A stretch of DNA of 64,000 bases from CAVPJC01 sp963705155. GTDB lineage: Bacteria > Chloroflexota > Anaerolineae > Anaerolineales > UBA4823. The stretch covers positions 151,966 through 215,965 of the forward strand of contig CAVPJC010000024.1 in NCBI GenBank assembly GCA_963705155.1. The letters are read 5' to 3'. The notes under the pieces were generated by a model. That model was not told the DNA's origin and searched no databases. It was given only the letters and a program-made list of their open reading frames with translations. Below are positions 8,154 through 17,378 of the stretch, in pieces (within the stretch, counting starts at the first letter, position 1; each line of letters begins with the position of its first letter). A program made the translations under genes and the position numbers.

Positions 8154-8606
8154 GTGAGCTCCGGCATTGAAGAGCAAATCCGGCGGGCGATGCAGGAAGG
8201 CAAGTTTGACGATCTGCCAGGCCAGGGAAAACCGCTGAGGCTGGAAGAAAACCCCTTTGAAGACCCCGATATGCGCATGGCAAATCACCTGCTGCGATCG
8301 GCCGGTTTTACACTGCCCTGGATTGAAAAAAAGCGTGAAATTGAAGCCCTGAGTGGGCAGGCCCGCCGGTCTCTCCGGCAAAGCTGGGAATGGCGGCAGA
8401 CTGCCCTGCAGGCGCACTCCCCGGGGAATTTCATTGAGAGCGAGTGGCAGCGGGCCTGTGCGGCTTTTCGGGAGTAGGTTCTGGAGCTCAACCGCCGCAT
8501 CCAGATCTTGAACCTGGAAGTGCCTCACGTTCAGTTTCAAATCCCACCCATCGATTATGACCGCGAATTGCAATTGACCCAGACGACCGCCTCTGATACA
8601 CTTTAA
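8154..8606 (+). CDS. DUF1992 family protein with an in-frame TAG
   Basis: The N-terminal 60 residues (GTG start; EEQIRRAMQEGKFDDLPGQGKPL, quoted here only as the DUF1992 signature region) match the DnaJ-homologue DUF1992 family, whose biochemical role is unknown. Codon 108 is TAG, but the same frame continues without a shift for 42 more codons (LELNRRIQILNLEVP, then HVQFQIPPIDYDREL) to TAA just before dnaX. DUF1992 proteins usually have such a C-terminal helix region. The TAG may be a base error, a true truncation, or a read-through codon. The first is simplest given other errors in this window. Confidence 0.75.
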
Positions 8607-8610
8607 GCCT

Positions 8611-10189
8611 ATGGGACAGGCTTTGTATCGGAAATGGCGACCCCACCGCTGGGACCAGGTGATTGGTCAGGCGCATGTGGTCCAGACACTGCGCAATGCG
8701 ATCGCTGCGGAGCGCGTGGCGCATGCCTACCTGTTCGCCGGTCCGCGCGGCACCGGGAAAACGACAACTGCCCGGCTGCTGGCAAAAGCGGTGAACTGCC
8801 TGGAGGCTGACCTGACGGCGCGCCCGTGCGATGCCTGCCAGCACTGCCAGGCGGTGAACCAGGGGCGTTTTCTCGATCTGATTGAGATCGATGCGGCATC
8901 GAACACCAGCGTTGAAGATGTGCGCAGTTTGCGCGATAAGATCAATTTTTCGCCCAACCAGGGGCGTTTCAAGGTCTATATTATTGATGAAGTGCACATG
9001 CTTTCTACAGCCGCGTTTAACGCACTGTTGAAAACGCTGGAAGAGCCCCCGGCGCATGCCATCTTTATCCTGGCGACCACCGAGATCCATAAAATCCCGG
9101 CTACCGTGCTCTCGCGCTGCCAGCGGCATGAATTCCGGCGCATACCGGTGCAGGAGATTGTGCGGCGATCTTAAGACCATGGCAACTGCCGAAAATCTGA
9201 AAGTGGAAGATGAAGCCCTGGTGCTGGTAGCCCGCCAGTCAACCGGTTCGATGCGCGATGCGATTTCGTTATTAGACCAGCTGGCATCCGGTGGGCAGGA
9301 AATTTCACTGGAAATGGCGCAAACCGTGCTGGGTACTGCCGCCAGCCAATCGGTGATTAACCTGGTGGAAGCCCTGACAGCCCGGCAGGCAGCCGGCGGT
9401 CTGGACCAAATTCACCAGGCGTTGGATGCAGGCAGCGATCCGCGCCAGTACGCGCGCCAGGTGGTGGATTATTTGCGCGGCTTGCTGCTGGTGAGTATGA
9501 ATAACGCCAATCTGGTGGATGCCTCCGCTGATGTGCGCTCGCAAATGGCCCGACAGGCGGCCTCTTTTCAAGCGCCCGATCTGCTTCGTGTGATCCGCTT
9601 CTTTAATCATGCCGCTAATGATGCACGCAGCGCCTGGCAGCCGGCCCTGCCCCTGGAGGTGGCCTTTATCAGTGCGCTGGAAATGCCCGCAGAAGCCGAT
9701 ACCGAGATGCCAGCGCCAGCTGCCAGGAAACCGGCTGCCGCATCCCAACCACAGGCCCAGCCCGTTCCTGCTGCGGTTAGGAACCCCCCTGCCGATGAAG
9801 GTGCGGCTCCAGGATCGGCGGAAGAAAATCTGGTTGTTGAAGGTGGTGTGACCGTCAAACAGGTGAGCGAGAATTGGAAGCAGATCCTGGCTGCGCTGCA
9901 CATTTTGAACAAGCCCACCGAAGCCCTGCTGCGTTCGGGCAGGCTGCTGGGGGTAAAAAATGGTATGGTGTATGTCGGTTTTTCAGAAGTGCTGAAGGCC
10001 AAGGCGGAAAAGAGTGAGAATAATGATCTGCTTTTGAAGGCCTTCCGTAAGGTTTTTGGCATGGATATCCCCGTCCAGTATGTGGTTTACACGGGAGCAG
10101 CCGGGTCGCTCCCACCGGATATTGACAGCGATGGAATGGTAGCCACAGCGCTGCGCGACCTGGGCGGCGAGATTGTAGACGTTCAATAA
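8611..10189 (+). CDS. dnaX: DNA polymerase III tau/gamma subunit, one frameshift
   Basis: DnaX is the clamp-loader ATPase and organiser of the replisome. Visible motifs: Walker A GPRGTGKT (about residues 44-51), a four-cysteine zinc site ending PCDACQHC, Walker B region VYIIDEVHML, and the sensor region ATTEIHKIPATVLSRCQ. After a frame change near 9168 the second piece continues with DEALVLVARQSTGSMRDAI and the collar domain. It ends with a Pro/Ala-rich linker and a C-terminal domain. The break lies inside the AAA+ lid, not at an A-rich slippery site, so it is not the programmed gamma frameshift known in E. coli. The order dnaX-ebfC-recR is a conserved bacterial cluster. Confidence 0.93.
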
Positions 10190-10200
10190 CGGAGGCGAAC

Positions 10201-10530
10201 ATGGCAAAAGGATTCAAAGGTCCCAAAGGCGGGCAAAATCCGATGGGCATGATGTCGCAGTTGAAAAAACTGCAGGAACAAATGGAAATCGCACAGGCGC
10301 AGCTTGCCGAAGAAACCGTGACGGTGACGGCGGGCGGCGGGGCTATCTCGGTGACCATGACCGGTGACCAGCACTGCCGGGCGGTGACCATTGACGCCGA
10401 CCTGCTCAAGGACGTTGATGCCGAGATGCTGCAAGACCTGATTCTGGCGGCGTTTAACAACGCCCTGGATAAATCGCGGGAGATGGCAGCTAACCGGCTT
10501 GGCCCACTGGCTGGCGGGTTGTCTTTTTAA
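10201..10530 (+). CDS. ebfC: YbaB/EbfC nucleoid-associated protein
   Basis: A 109-residue protein with the YbaB/EbfC pattern: a Met/Gln-rich N-terminal helix (QLKKLQEQMEIAQAQLAEE), the strand VTVTAGGGAISVTMTGD, and the helix MLQDLILAAFNNALDKSREM. EbfC proteins form dimeric tweezers that bind DNA. Spacing is 11 bases after dnaX and 2 bases before recR, so the three genes are almost certainly one operon. Confidence 0.92.
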   Translation: MAKGFKGPKGGQNPMGMMSQLKKLQEQMEIAQAQLAEETVTVTAGGGAISVTMTGDQHCRAVTIDADLLKDVDAEMLQDLILAAFNNALDKSREMAANRLGPLAGGLSF

Positions 10531-10532
10531 TC

Positions 10533-11137
10533 ATGCTGCTGCCTGAACCGATACAAAACCTGGTCAATGCTCTCTCGCGCCTGCCCGGGATTGGCCCCAA
10601 AACCGCCTCCCGGCTGGCGTTTTATTTGCTGCGAGCGCCTGAAGACCTCAGCAAGGAGCTGGCAGAAGCGCTGACGAGAATTAAAACCGGCATCGGCTAC
10701 TGCCCGGTTTGCTTTAATATCACCGCCGCCGGTCGGAGTGAGTGCGAAGTATGCGCCAGCACGGAGCGCGATGGCGCCCTGATCTGTGTGGTCGAGGAGC
10801 CCCTGGATGTGCTGGCGTTGGAAAAGACCTCTGCCTTTAACGGAAGGTATCATGTCTTGCACGGCGTGCTCTCGCCCATTGAAGGGGTCGGGCCGGATGA
10901 TTTAAAAATCCGGGAACTGCTGCAGCGCGTGCGCGTGGGGGTGTCCAGGAGATCATCCTGGCAACCAATCCCAGCATGGAAGGCGACGCCACCGCCATGT
11001 ATCTGAGCCAGCAGCTGGCGCCGCTGCACGTGCGGGTGACGCGCCTGGCGCGTGGTCTGCCGGTGGGCGGCGACCTGGAATATGCCGACCCGAATACGCT
11101 CCTGCGGGCGCTTTCGGGCAGGCAGGAAATGAGTTAA
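10533..11137 (+). CDS. recR: Recombination mediator RecR, one frameshift
   Basis: RecR acts with RecF/RecO to load RecA at gaps. The N-terminal helix-hairpin-helix (RLPGIGPKTASRLAFYLL) is followed by the four-cysteine zinc finger (Cys57, Cys60, Cys71, Cys74) and the Toprim domain (ALICVVEEPLDVLALEK). After a shift near 10940, at a run of five G, the other frame supplies EIILATNPSMEGDATAMYLS and VTRLARGLPVGGDLEYADP, completing the normal ~200-residue protein. The break is therefore likely an indel error. Confidence 0.92.
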
Positions 11138-11168
11138 ATGGGGCGGTGGGTAAAATTTTGCTCAACTA

Positions 11169-11197
11169 TTGACGACCGGCGGGAATCCTGATAAACT
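11169..11197 (+). promoter_or_regulatory. Promoter P1 of the tRNA-tuf cluster
   Basis: TTGACG and TAAACT with an exact 17-bp spacer, located about 95 bases before the first tRNA. Confidence 0.6.
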
Positions 11198-11230
11198 CCC
11201 CCCCGCTGCAGGCGATTAAAATGAATAACC

Positions 11231-11259
11231 TTGTGCCATGCCAGTGCCTCTGGTATAAT
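11231..11259 (+). promoter_or_regulatory. Promoter P2 of the tRNA-tuf cluster
   Basis: TTGTGC, a 17-bp spacer and a perfect TATAAT, 33 bases before the first tRNA. With P1 it forms a tandem promoter pair, as expected for a highly expressed tRNA and elongation-factor transcript. Confidence 0.75.
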
Positions 11260-11292
11260 GCCATTCGCCTTATGGCAGGTTTGAGGGTTACC

Positions 11293-11365
11293 GCCGACGT
11301 AGCTCAATCGGAAGAGCAACCGCCTTGTAAGTGGTAGGTTACGGGTTCGATTCCCGTCGTCGGCT
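11293..11365 (+). tRNA. tRNA-Thr (anticodon TGT)
   Basis: Acceptor stem GCCGACG/CGTCGGC pairs fully. The anticodon stem ACCGC/GTGGT encloses the loop CTTGTAA, giving anticodon TGT. The T arm is ACGGG-TTCGATT-CCCGT. No CCA is encoded. Confidence 0.96.
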
Positions 11366-11380
11366 TCCGAGGCAATTGCA

Positions 11381-11471
11381 TAGTGGATTAGTCAGTTAGT
11401 CTCGTTGTTATGGCAGGCTCAGGCCCGAACGAGCGAGGGGACTAAGCGACCAGTCGACTACGTGACTGACA
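11381..11471. repeat. Low-complexity inverted element built from AGTC/GACT words
   Basis: Between the first two tRNAs, TTAGTC words at 11388-11393 and 11396-11401 followed by CTCGTT can fold back on AACGAG (11428-11433) and GACTAA (11440-11445). More GACT and AGTC words follow to 11469. The stretch resembles dispersed intergenic repeats rather than coding sequence. Confidence 0.5.
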
Positions 11472-11483
11472 AAATAATAAATT

Positions 11484-11566
11484 GGGCGGTTACCCAAGTG
11501 GCCAACGGGGACTGACTGTAAATCAGTTGGCAAAAGCCTTCGGAGGTTCGAATCCTTCACCGCCCA
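11484..11566 (+). tRNA. tRNA-Tyr (anticodon GTA)
   Basis: Acceptor GGGCGGT/ACCGCCC pairs fully. The anticodon stem ACTGA/TCAGT encloses CTGTAAA (GTA). A long variable arm, as expected for class II tRNA-Tyr, and T loop GTTCGAATC are present. Confidence 0.96.
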
Positions 11567-11571
11567 CTAAG

Positions 11572-11648
11572 CATATCGCTTCTGGCTCATCGCTTATCGC
11601 ACAGCAGCACGGAAGGGTTGAGCGATAAGCGATGCGCGATACGATATG
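11572..11648. repeat. Low-complexity inverted element built from ATCGC/GCGAT words
   Basis: A perfect 13-bp inverted repeat, CATCGCTTATCGC (11588-11600) and GCGATAAGCGATG (11622-11634), is nested in an outer pair CATATCG (11572-11578) and CGATATG (11642-11648). It lies between tRNA-Tyr and tRNA-Thr. Confidence 0.6.
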
Positions 11649-11662
11649 GCGATGTACAATTA

Positions 11663-11735
11663 GCCCTCATAGCTCAGTCGGTAGAGCACGTTCTTGGTAA
11701 GAACGGGGTCATGGGTTCAAATCCCATTGAGGGCT
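11663..11735 (+). tRNA. tRNA-Thr (anticodon GGT)
   Basis: Acceptor GCCCTCA/TGAGGGC. The anticodon stem CGTTC/GAACG encloses TTGGTAA (GGT). The T arm ATGGG-TTCAAAT-CCCAT pairs fully. It directly precedes tuf, as in many bacteria. Confidence 0.96.
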
Positions 11736-11791
11736 CTTGTTGCCGAAGCCAACTATTAACACGAATAGATTTTTGAAGGAGAAAGAAGCGT

Positions 11792-12994
<1,203 letters not shown>

Positions 12995-13003
12995 TAAAGG
13001 AAT

Positions 13004-13024
13004 GCCGCTGTTAAAAACAGCGGC
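13004..13024 (+). other. Hairpin between tuf and rpmG
   Basis: GCCGCTGTT/AACAGCGGC, a perfect 9-bp stem with an AAA loop. No T tract follows, so it may be a processing or stability element rather than a terminator. Confidence 0.5.
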
Positions 13025-13038
13025 GCTGGTAAGCATTT

Positions 13039-13206
13039 ATGGCATCTAAGAAAGATATCCGCCCGGTTATTACGCTGGCATGCACGGAATGTAAAGAACG
13101 CAATTACACTTCTGAGAAGAACCGCCGCAACGACCCGGGCCGTATGGAATTGAATAAATTTTGTCGGCGATGCCGCAAGCACACCATGCATCGCGAGACC
13201 AAGTAG
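13039..13206 (+). CDS. rpmG: 50S ribosomal protein bL33
   Basis: A 55-residue basic protein starting MASKKDIRPVITLACTECKE. It has two zinc-binding CxxC pairs (CTEC and CRRC) and the family region NYTSEKNRRNDPGRMELNKF. It is a zinc-containing large-subunit protein. The position between tuf and tRNA-Trp/secE is standard for bacteria. Confidence 0.96.
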   Translation: MASKKDIRPVITLACTECKERNYTSEKNRRNDPGRMELNKFCRRCRKHTMHRETK

Positions 13207-13219
13207 AGACGTCTGCGTT

Positions 13220-13250
13220 GGGTGCTCCAGCTGATCAAGTTGGAGCACCC
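13220..13250 (+). other. Hairpin between rpmG and tRNA-Trp
   Basis: GGGTGCTCCA/TGGAGCACCC, a perfect 10-bp stem without a T tract, located 18 bases before the tRNA. It could be an RNA processing site. Confidence 0.5.
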
Positions 13251-13268
13251 GGCGCCGTAACACGTTTT

Positions 13269-13341
13269 AGGCCAGTAGCTCAATTGGTAGAGCACTCGTC
13301 TCCAAAACGAGTGGTTGTGGGTTCAAGTCCTGCCTGGCCTG
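13269..13341 (+). tRNA. tRNA-Trp (anticodon CCA)
   Basis: Acceptor AGGCCAG/CTGGCCT. The anticodon stem CTCGT/ACGAG encloses CTCCAAA (CCA), and the T loop is GTTCAAGTC. It lies between rpmG and secE, the usual place. Confidence 0.96.
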
Positions 13342-13356
13342 CCTGCAAGTGGCACG

Positions 13357-13382
13357 ACGCCGTCTAAAAGGGCGGCGTTTTG
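13357..13382 (+). terminator. Weak terminator-like hairpin before secE
   Basis: ACGCCG/CGGCGT followed by TTTTG. It may end or attenuate the upstream transcript. Confidence 0.45.
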
Positions 13383-13458
13383 TCCGTAACAAAAATGAAA
13401 TCGAGGTCGAACGCGCTGTTTTGTTGCTGGCGCGATCTTGCCAAGGAGGCCGCGAAAT

Positions 13459-13677
13459 ATGGCCGAAAAAACGAAAAATCCAGAAAAAGGCCCGCTGAAC
13501 ACCATCCGCATGTTTTTTCGCGAGACGGTCGGCGAGCTGCGCAAAGTGAACTGGCCTACCCGTAAGGAAGCCTGGAATCTGACATTGGTGGTTCTGGCGG
13601 TCTTGTTCAGTATGAGCGCTGCTCTCGGGTTGGTTGACTTTTTATTCTCGCGCTTTTTTGCCTGGATTTTAAGTTAA
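13459..13677 (+). CDS. secE: Preprotein translocase subunit SecE
   Basis: A 72-residue protein with a charged N-terminus, the SecE motif FFRETVGELRKVNWPTRKEA and one membrane helix (LTLVVLAVLFSMSAALGLVD). SecE joins SecY in the protein-conducting channel. The start used is the ATG after AAGGAGG. nusG follows as usual. Confidence 0.95.
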   Translation: MAEKTKNPEKGPLNTIRMFFRETVGELRKVNWPTRKEAWNLTLVVLAVLFSMSAALGLVDFLFSRFFAWILS

Positions 13678-13729
13678 AACCCGCTGTTGAAGCATCAACA
13701 CGTTTATTGATCCATGGAAAGTAGCGACT

Positions 13730-14404
13730 ATGAGTTTGTATGACCAGGAAGAACAGCCAATTGATTTTAGCGGCGCCGCAAGCAAGCGCGCCGGACCGGC
13801 GGGAGATCTGTCTTCGCCGGAAATGATGGATTCCGGTGTTGATACAGGGTTCTCAGCCGATAAAGATGAGCACGAAGAGGGTGGGCGTGCCTGGTATGTG
13901 GTGCATTGCTATTCTGGCTATGAAAACAAAGTGCGCCACAATCTGGAACAGCGCATCGAAACGATGGGGATGAAGGACAAGATATTCGATGTCGTCGTTC
14001 CCACGGAAGAAGAAATTGAGGTCAAAGAGGGCAAACGCCGCACGGTAGAGCGCCGGGTATTTCCAGGCTACATCCTGGTAAATATGGTCTTGAGCGAGGA
14101 ATCCTGGTACGTGGTGCGTAACACCCCGGGTGTCACTGGATTTGTGGGCATGGGAAATACCCCCACCCCGCTGCGCCCGGAAGAAGTTTCGCAGATTATC
14201 AAGCGCATGGAAGCCGAAGCGCCGCGCATTAAAGTGACCTTCAAACACGGCGAGCGTGTCCGCATTGTTGATGGTCCGTTCAACGATTTTCGTGGGACGG
14301 TTTCGGAGATCGATATGGAGCGCGCCAAGGTGCGCGTTATGGTGAACTTCTTCGGACGCGAAACCCCGGTGGAACTGGATTTCTTGCAGGTGGAGAAGGC
14401 TTAA
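13730..14404 (+). CDS. nusG: Transcription termination/antitermination factor NusG
   Basis: An acidic, low-complexity extension of about 50 residues precedes the NGN domain (WYVVHCYSGYENKVRHNLEQ). The C-terminal KOW domain follows (KHGERVRIVDGPFNDFRGTV). NusG binds RNA polymerase and couples it to Rho or the ribosome. The N-terminal extension is longer than in E. coli but such extensions are common outside Proteobacteria. Confidence 0.96.
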   Translation: MSLYDQEEQPIDFSGAASKRAGPAGDLSSPEMMDSGVDTGFSADKDEHEEGGRAWYVVHCYSGYENKVRHNLEQRIETMGMKDKIFDVVVPTEEEIEVKEGKRRTVERRVFPGYILVNMVLSEESWYVVRNTPGVTGFVGMGNTPTPLRPEEVSQIIKRMEAEAPRIKVTFKHGERVRIVDGPFNDFRGTVSEIDMERAKVRVMVNFFGRETPVELDFLQVEKA

Positions 14405-14504
14405 TTGTGATCAACTGCCAGTCTGCCCGCCAGGGCAGACGGCAGGTAATTCGGTGGGAGGGTGTTCCCCCATCACCCGCTATCACCACAAAGGAGATTT
14501 GACT

Positions 14505-14930
14505 GTGGCAAAGAAACTGAAGACTGTTGTTCGATTGCAGATAACGGCCGGCAAGGCCAACCCTGCACCCCCCATTGGCCCTGCCCTCGCCGGGCATGGC
14601 ATCAACCTGATGGCGTTCTGCAAGGAATACAACGCCCGCACATCCAACCGGATGGGCGAGATCCTTCCAGCCGAAATCAGTATATTCACCGATGGGTCGT
14701 TTACGTTCATTTTGAAGACCCCACCCGCCGCGGTGCTTCTCAAGAAAGCCGCCGGCGTCGCCAAGGGTTCGGCCCAGCCCAACCGTGAAAAAGTTGGCAA
14801 GGTCACACGCGCCCAGGTGCGAGAAATTGCTGAATTGAAGATGAAAGACCTGAACGCCAATGACATCGATGGCGCCATGCGCCAGATCGAAGGCACAGCC
14901 CGCAACATGGGCCTGACGGTAGTGGATTAA
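14505..14930 (+). CDS. rplK: 50S ribosomal protein uL11
   Basis: 141 residues from a GTG start after AAGGAG. It contains the family segments LQITAGKANPAPPIGPALAG and GTARNMGLTVVD. uL11 forms the base of the GTPase-associated centre with 23S rRNA. The GTG is chosen over upstream in-frame codons because it alone has a ribosome-binding site and gives the normal length. Confidence 0.97.
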   Translation: MAKKLKTVVRLQITAGKANPAPPIGPALAGHGINLMAFCKEYNARTSNRMGEILPAEISIFTDGSFTFILKTPPAAVLLKKAAGVAKGSAQPNREKVGKVTRAQVREIAELKMKDLNANDIDGAMRQIEGTARNMGLTVVD

Positions 14931-14983
14931 AACCCTGTGGGAGGGCAGCCTGGCTGTCCGCCTGTACCACCAAGGAGTGATGA

Positions 14984-15703
14984 ATGTCGAAACATGGAAA
15001 GAAATATTTAGCCTCAGCGGCTAAAGTAAATCGTGATGAGTTGTACACGCCGGCTGCGGCTGTAGCTCTGGCGAAAGAGACCTCTGTGGTCAAGTTCGAC
15101 GCCACCGTAGAGGTGCACATGCGCCTGGGTGTGGATCCCCGCCATGCAGACCAGCAGGTGCGCGATGTAGTTGTTCTGCCGCACGGTTTGGGCAAAACTG
15201 TGCGCGTCCTGGTGTTTGCTCAGGGCGAAGGCGCTGCCCTGGCGCGCTCGGCGGGCGCTGACGTCGTGGCGGATGATGATGAGACCATTGGAAAGATCCA
15301 GGGCGGCTGGACGGATTTTGACGTTGCCATCGCCACGCCCGATATGATGGGCAAGGTTGGACGTCTGGGACGTATCCTCGGCCCGCGCGGCCTCATGCCT
15401 AACCCCAAAGCGGGCACCGTGGTTCCTGCAGAAGATATTCCACGCGTGATCACCGAGGCAAAGGCAGGGCGTGTGGAATTCCGCCTGGATAAAACCGCCA
15501 ATCTGCACGTGCCTATTGGCAAGGTTTCCTTTGAGCAGATCAAACTGTATGAGAACCTGGGAGCCTTGATGGAAGCCGTGAAGAAAGCTCGCCCGGCAGC
15601 CGCCAAGGGCACTTACATCAAACGCTTAACGGTGACCACCACCATGGGCCCTGGAATCAAAGTCGATCCGCTGGCGGCCCAGGTGATGGATGCTACCGAG
15701 TAG
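14984..15703 (+). CDS. rplA: 50S ribosomal protein uL1
   Basis: 239 residues, with the L1 signature GRLGRILGPRGLMPNPKAGT and the start MSKHGKKYLASAAKV. uL1 forms the mobile L1 stalk and in many bacteria represses its own operon. It lies 53 bases after rplK. Confidence 0.97.
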   Translation: MSKHGKKYLASAAKVNRDELYTPAAAVALAKETSVVKFDATVEVHMRLGVDPRHADQQVRDVVVLPHGLGKTVRVLVFAQGEGAALARSAGADVVADDDETIGKIQGGWTDFDVAIATPDMMGKVGRLGRILGPRGLMPNPKAGTVVPAEDIPRVITEAKAGRVEFRLDKTANLHVPIGKVSFEQIKLYENLGALMEAVKKARPAAAKGTYIKRLTVTTTMGPGIKVDPLAAQVMDATE

Positions 15704-15710
15704 AGGTTAG

Positions 15711-15764
15711 TTTGCCCATTGCGCCGGCGCGGGCAAACCGTAAACCGGCGCAATGTGATACAAT
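15711..15764 (+). promoter_or_regulatory. Inverted repeats and extended -10 promoter before the L10 leader
   Basis: ATTGCGCCGG (15718-15727) and CCGGCGCAAT (15745-15754) form a 10-bp inverted repeat, and TTTGCCC/GGGCAAA (15711-15737) offers an alternative fold. Directly after is TGATACAAT, an extended -10 element (TACAAT at 15759-15764). The -35 region is weak. Confidence 0.5.
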
Positions 15765-15774
15765 CAAGAATAAT

Positions 15775-15905
15775 CATACCGCTTTACCAAAGACAGCAGG
15801 CGCCGCCAGGTAGTCTCAGCGGCTTAATTCCCTGCCGAGGTGAAGATCGCTCCACTAAGTTCCCGCCCTGGTCTCGAAAGATCAGAGTGGGTTGGCCTGT
15901 CAGGC
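15775..15905 (+). ncRNA. Ribosomal protein L10 leader
   Basis: The leader carries the conserved words of the L10 leader family: ACCAAAGACAGCAGGCGC near its 5' end and CCCTGCCGAGG after it. These form the kink-turn-containing structure bound by the L10-L12 complex to repress rplJL. It sits directly before a terminator and rplJ, as in other bacteria. The outer limits are approximate. Confidence 0.85.
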
Positions 15906-15913
15906 CTACGGAG

Positions 15914-15949
15914 AGTCTTTGCCCAACACTGGTGAGGCAAAGACTTTTT
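15914..15949 (+). terminator. Attenuator terminator of the L10 leader
   Basis: AGTCTTTGCC/GGCAAAGACT with a 12-base loop, followed by TTTTT. It ends 22 bases before the rplJ start and is expected to be controlled by the leader fold. Confidence 0.85.
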
Positions 15950-15971
15950 GTTTGAAAGGAGGTGAGAGACA

Positions 15972-16520
15972 TTGGCCATTTCAAAGGAACGCAAAAATGA
16001 GGTGGTTGCCCAGTACAGTGCATGGGCAAACCGCAGCCGGGCATTCTTCCTGACCGAGTATAAAGGTCTGAGCATGAAGCAGCTGGATGAGTTGCGCGTC
16101 AAGATCCGTGATGCGGGTGGAGAGTTCCACGTGGTGAAAAACACCCTGGGAACGATCGCATTTGAATTTGCGGGGATGCGCGTGCCGGAAGGATTCCTGG
16201 AAGGCAGCACTGCTATTGGTTTTGCTTTTGGCGACGTAGCCGCTCTGGCAAAGACCATGAGTGATTATGCCCGCACATCGGATTTCTTTAAGATCAAAGG
16301 CGGGTACCTCGACAACGCCCCAATCACTGCCGATCAGGTGAAATCATTGGCTGACCTGCCGCCGCTGCCGGTGATGCGCGCTCAATTGTTGGGCACCCTG
16401 CTTGCACCGGCCAGCCAGCTGGCCCGCATCATCGCCGAGCCTGCCCGGCAGGTGGCTGCTGTATTCAAGGCGTATGCCGAGAAAGACGCTGCCGCCACAA
16501 CCGCCCCCGAAGCGGCCTGA
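15972..16520 (+). CDS. rplJ: 50S ribosomal protein uL10
   Basis: 182 residues from a TTG start after AAAGGAGGTGA (reads MAISKERKNEVVAQYSAWAN). The central TEYKGLSMKQLDELR and the C-terminal helix that binds L7/L12 dimers are visible. It forms the stalk base. Confidence 0.96.
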   Translation: MAISKERKNEVVAQYSAWANRSRAFFLTEYKGLSMKQLDELRVKIRDAGGEFHVVKNTLGTIAFEFAGMRVPEGFLEGSTAIGFAFGDVAALAKTMSDYARTSDFFKIKGGYLDNAPITADQVKSLADLPPLPVMRAQLLGTLLAPASQLARIIAEPARQVAAVFKAYAEKDAAATTAPEAA

Positions 16521-16542
16521 TGATCGGTATGTTAATTTCGGA

Positions 16543-16571
16543 ACCCGGTGATCGCCAGATGGCGTCCGGGT
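16543..16571 (+). other. Hairpin between rplJ and rplL
   Basis: ACCCGG...CGCC/GGCG...CCGGGT forms a two-part stem in the 112-base gap. It may adjust the L12:L10 expression ratio, but there is no direct evidence. Confidence 0.4.
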
Positions 16572-16632
16572 GATCAATGGAACCAGATGTATACTGACTT
16601 TTCAATTTTGAAGGATATGAAGGAGCACGAAA

Positions 16633-17013
16633 ATGGCTGATCTGAATAAACTCGTTGAAGAACTTGGCAAGCTCTCTGTTTTGGAAGCTGCCGAGCTGGT
16701 AAAGAAACTGGAAGAAGCCTGGGGCGTCTCTGCGGCTGCCCCGGTTGCCATGGCGGCTGCCCCTGCTGCCGCTGCCGGCCCCGCTGAGGTCGTCGAAGAA
16801 AAGACTGAGTTCGACGTGGTCATCAAGGATGCTGGCCCCAAGAAAATCGAGGTCATCAAGACCATCCGCCAGCTCACCAGCCTGGGCCTGAAAGAAGCCA
16901 AGGATATGGCTGAGACCGCAGGCGGCAAGGTTTTGGAAGCAGTGAGCAAAGAAGCCGCTGCCGACGCGAAAGGCAAGCTCGAAGCCGCTGGCGCCGTGAT
17001 CGAGGTCGTCTAG
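16633..17013 (+). CDS. rplL: 50S ribosomal protein bL12 (L7/L12)
   Basis: 126 residues: an N-terminal dimerisation helix (LVEELGKLSVLEAAELVKKL), an Ala-rich hinge (about 36-56), and the C-terminal domain with KTEFDVVIKDAGPKKIEVIK. It recruits translation GTPases. It is followed by a strong RNA structure rather than rpoB, so the transcript probably ends here. Confidence 0.97.
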   Translation: MADLNKLVEELGKLSVLEAAELVKKLEEAWGVSAAAPVAMAAAPAAAAGPAEVVEEKTEFDVVIKDAGPKKIEVIKTIRQLTSLGLKEAKDMAETAGGKVLEAVSKEAAADAKGKLEAAGAVIEVV

Positions 17014-17060
17014 TTCGTTTTGCCAGATCCAACTGCCGGCTTTCTAAAGCGGCAGGATAT

Positions 17061-17135
17061 GCCGGGCGGAGGGATTTCCCGCAGAAACCAACCCTTTTGG
17101 GTTGGCTGCACGAGTCCCTTTGCCCGGCTTTGATT
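17061..17135 (+). terminator. Large branched terminator-like structure after rplL
   Basis: An outer stem GCCGGGC/GCCCGGC (17061-17067 and 17122-17128) plus AGGGA/TCCCT encloses an inner perfect hairpin CCAACCC-TTTT-GGGTTGG. A short T-rich tail follows. The gap from here to 17378 contains no gene. A weak promoter (TTGACC, 16 bp, TAAACC at 17234-17261) is possible for the next operon. Confidence 0.55.
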
Positions 17136-17378
17136 TAATCCTTCCCGCAGCACCGATGTGGGTTCACACACAAATCATGACATTCAACACTGGACGTTAA
17201 ACCTGATTGGATTAAACTTGATTCCAGATATATTTGACCTGTTATCTGATTCTTCTAAACCATCTGGTCTCTCTTGTGGCTGGGGTGTGGTAAACTTGCG
17301 CTGGTACCTAATTTCACAACCCGGCATCCCGGGAAAAGACGCCGGGCAGTCAACCAACTCAAAGAGGAGAACAGACAT

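Noticed and set aside
9160..9180. Programmed -1 frameshift in dnaX
   Set aside because: The break lies in the AAA+ region without an A-rich slippery heptamer, and a shorter gamma form ending here would lack its lid domain.
11381..11660. CRISPR array
   Set aside because: The words are palindromic and short, with no regular repeat-spacer period and no cas genes.
15840..15905. Separate small gene in the L10 leader
   Set aside because: The region matches the L10 leader RNA words and precedes an attenuator. Its ORFs lack coding character.
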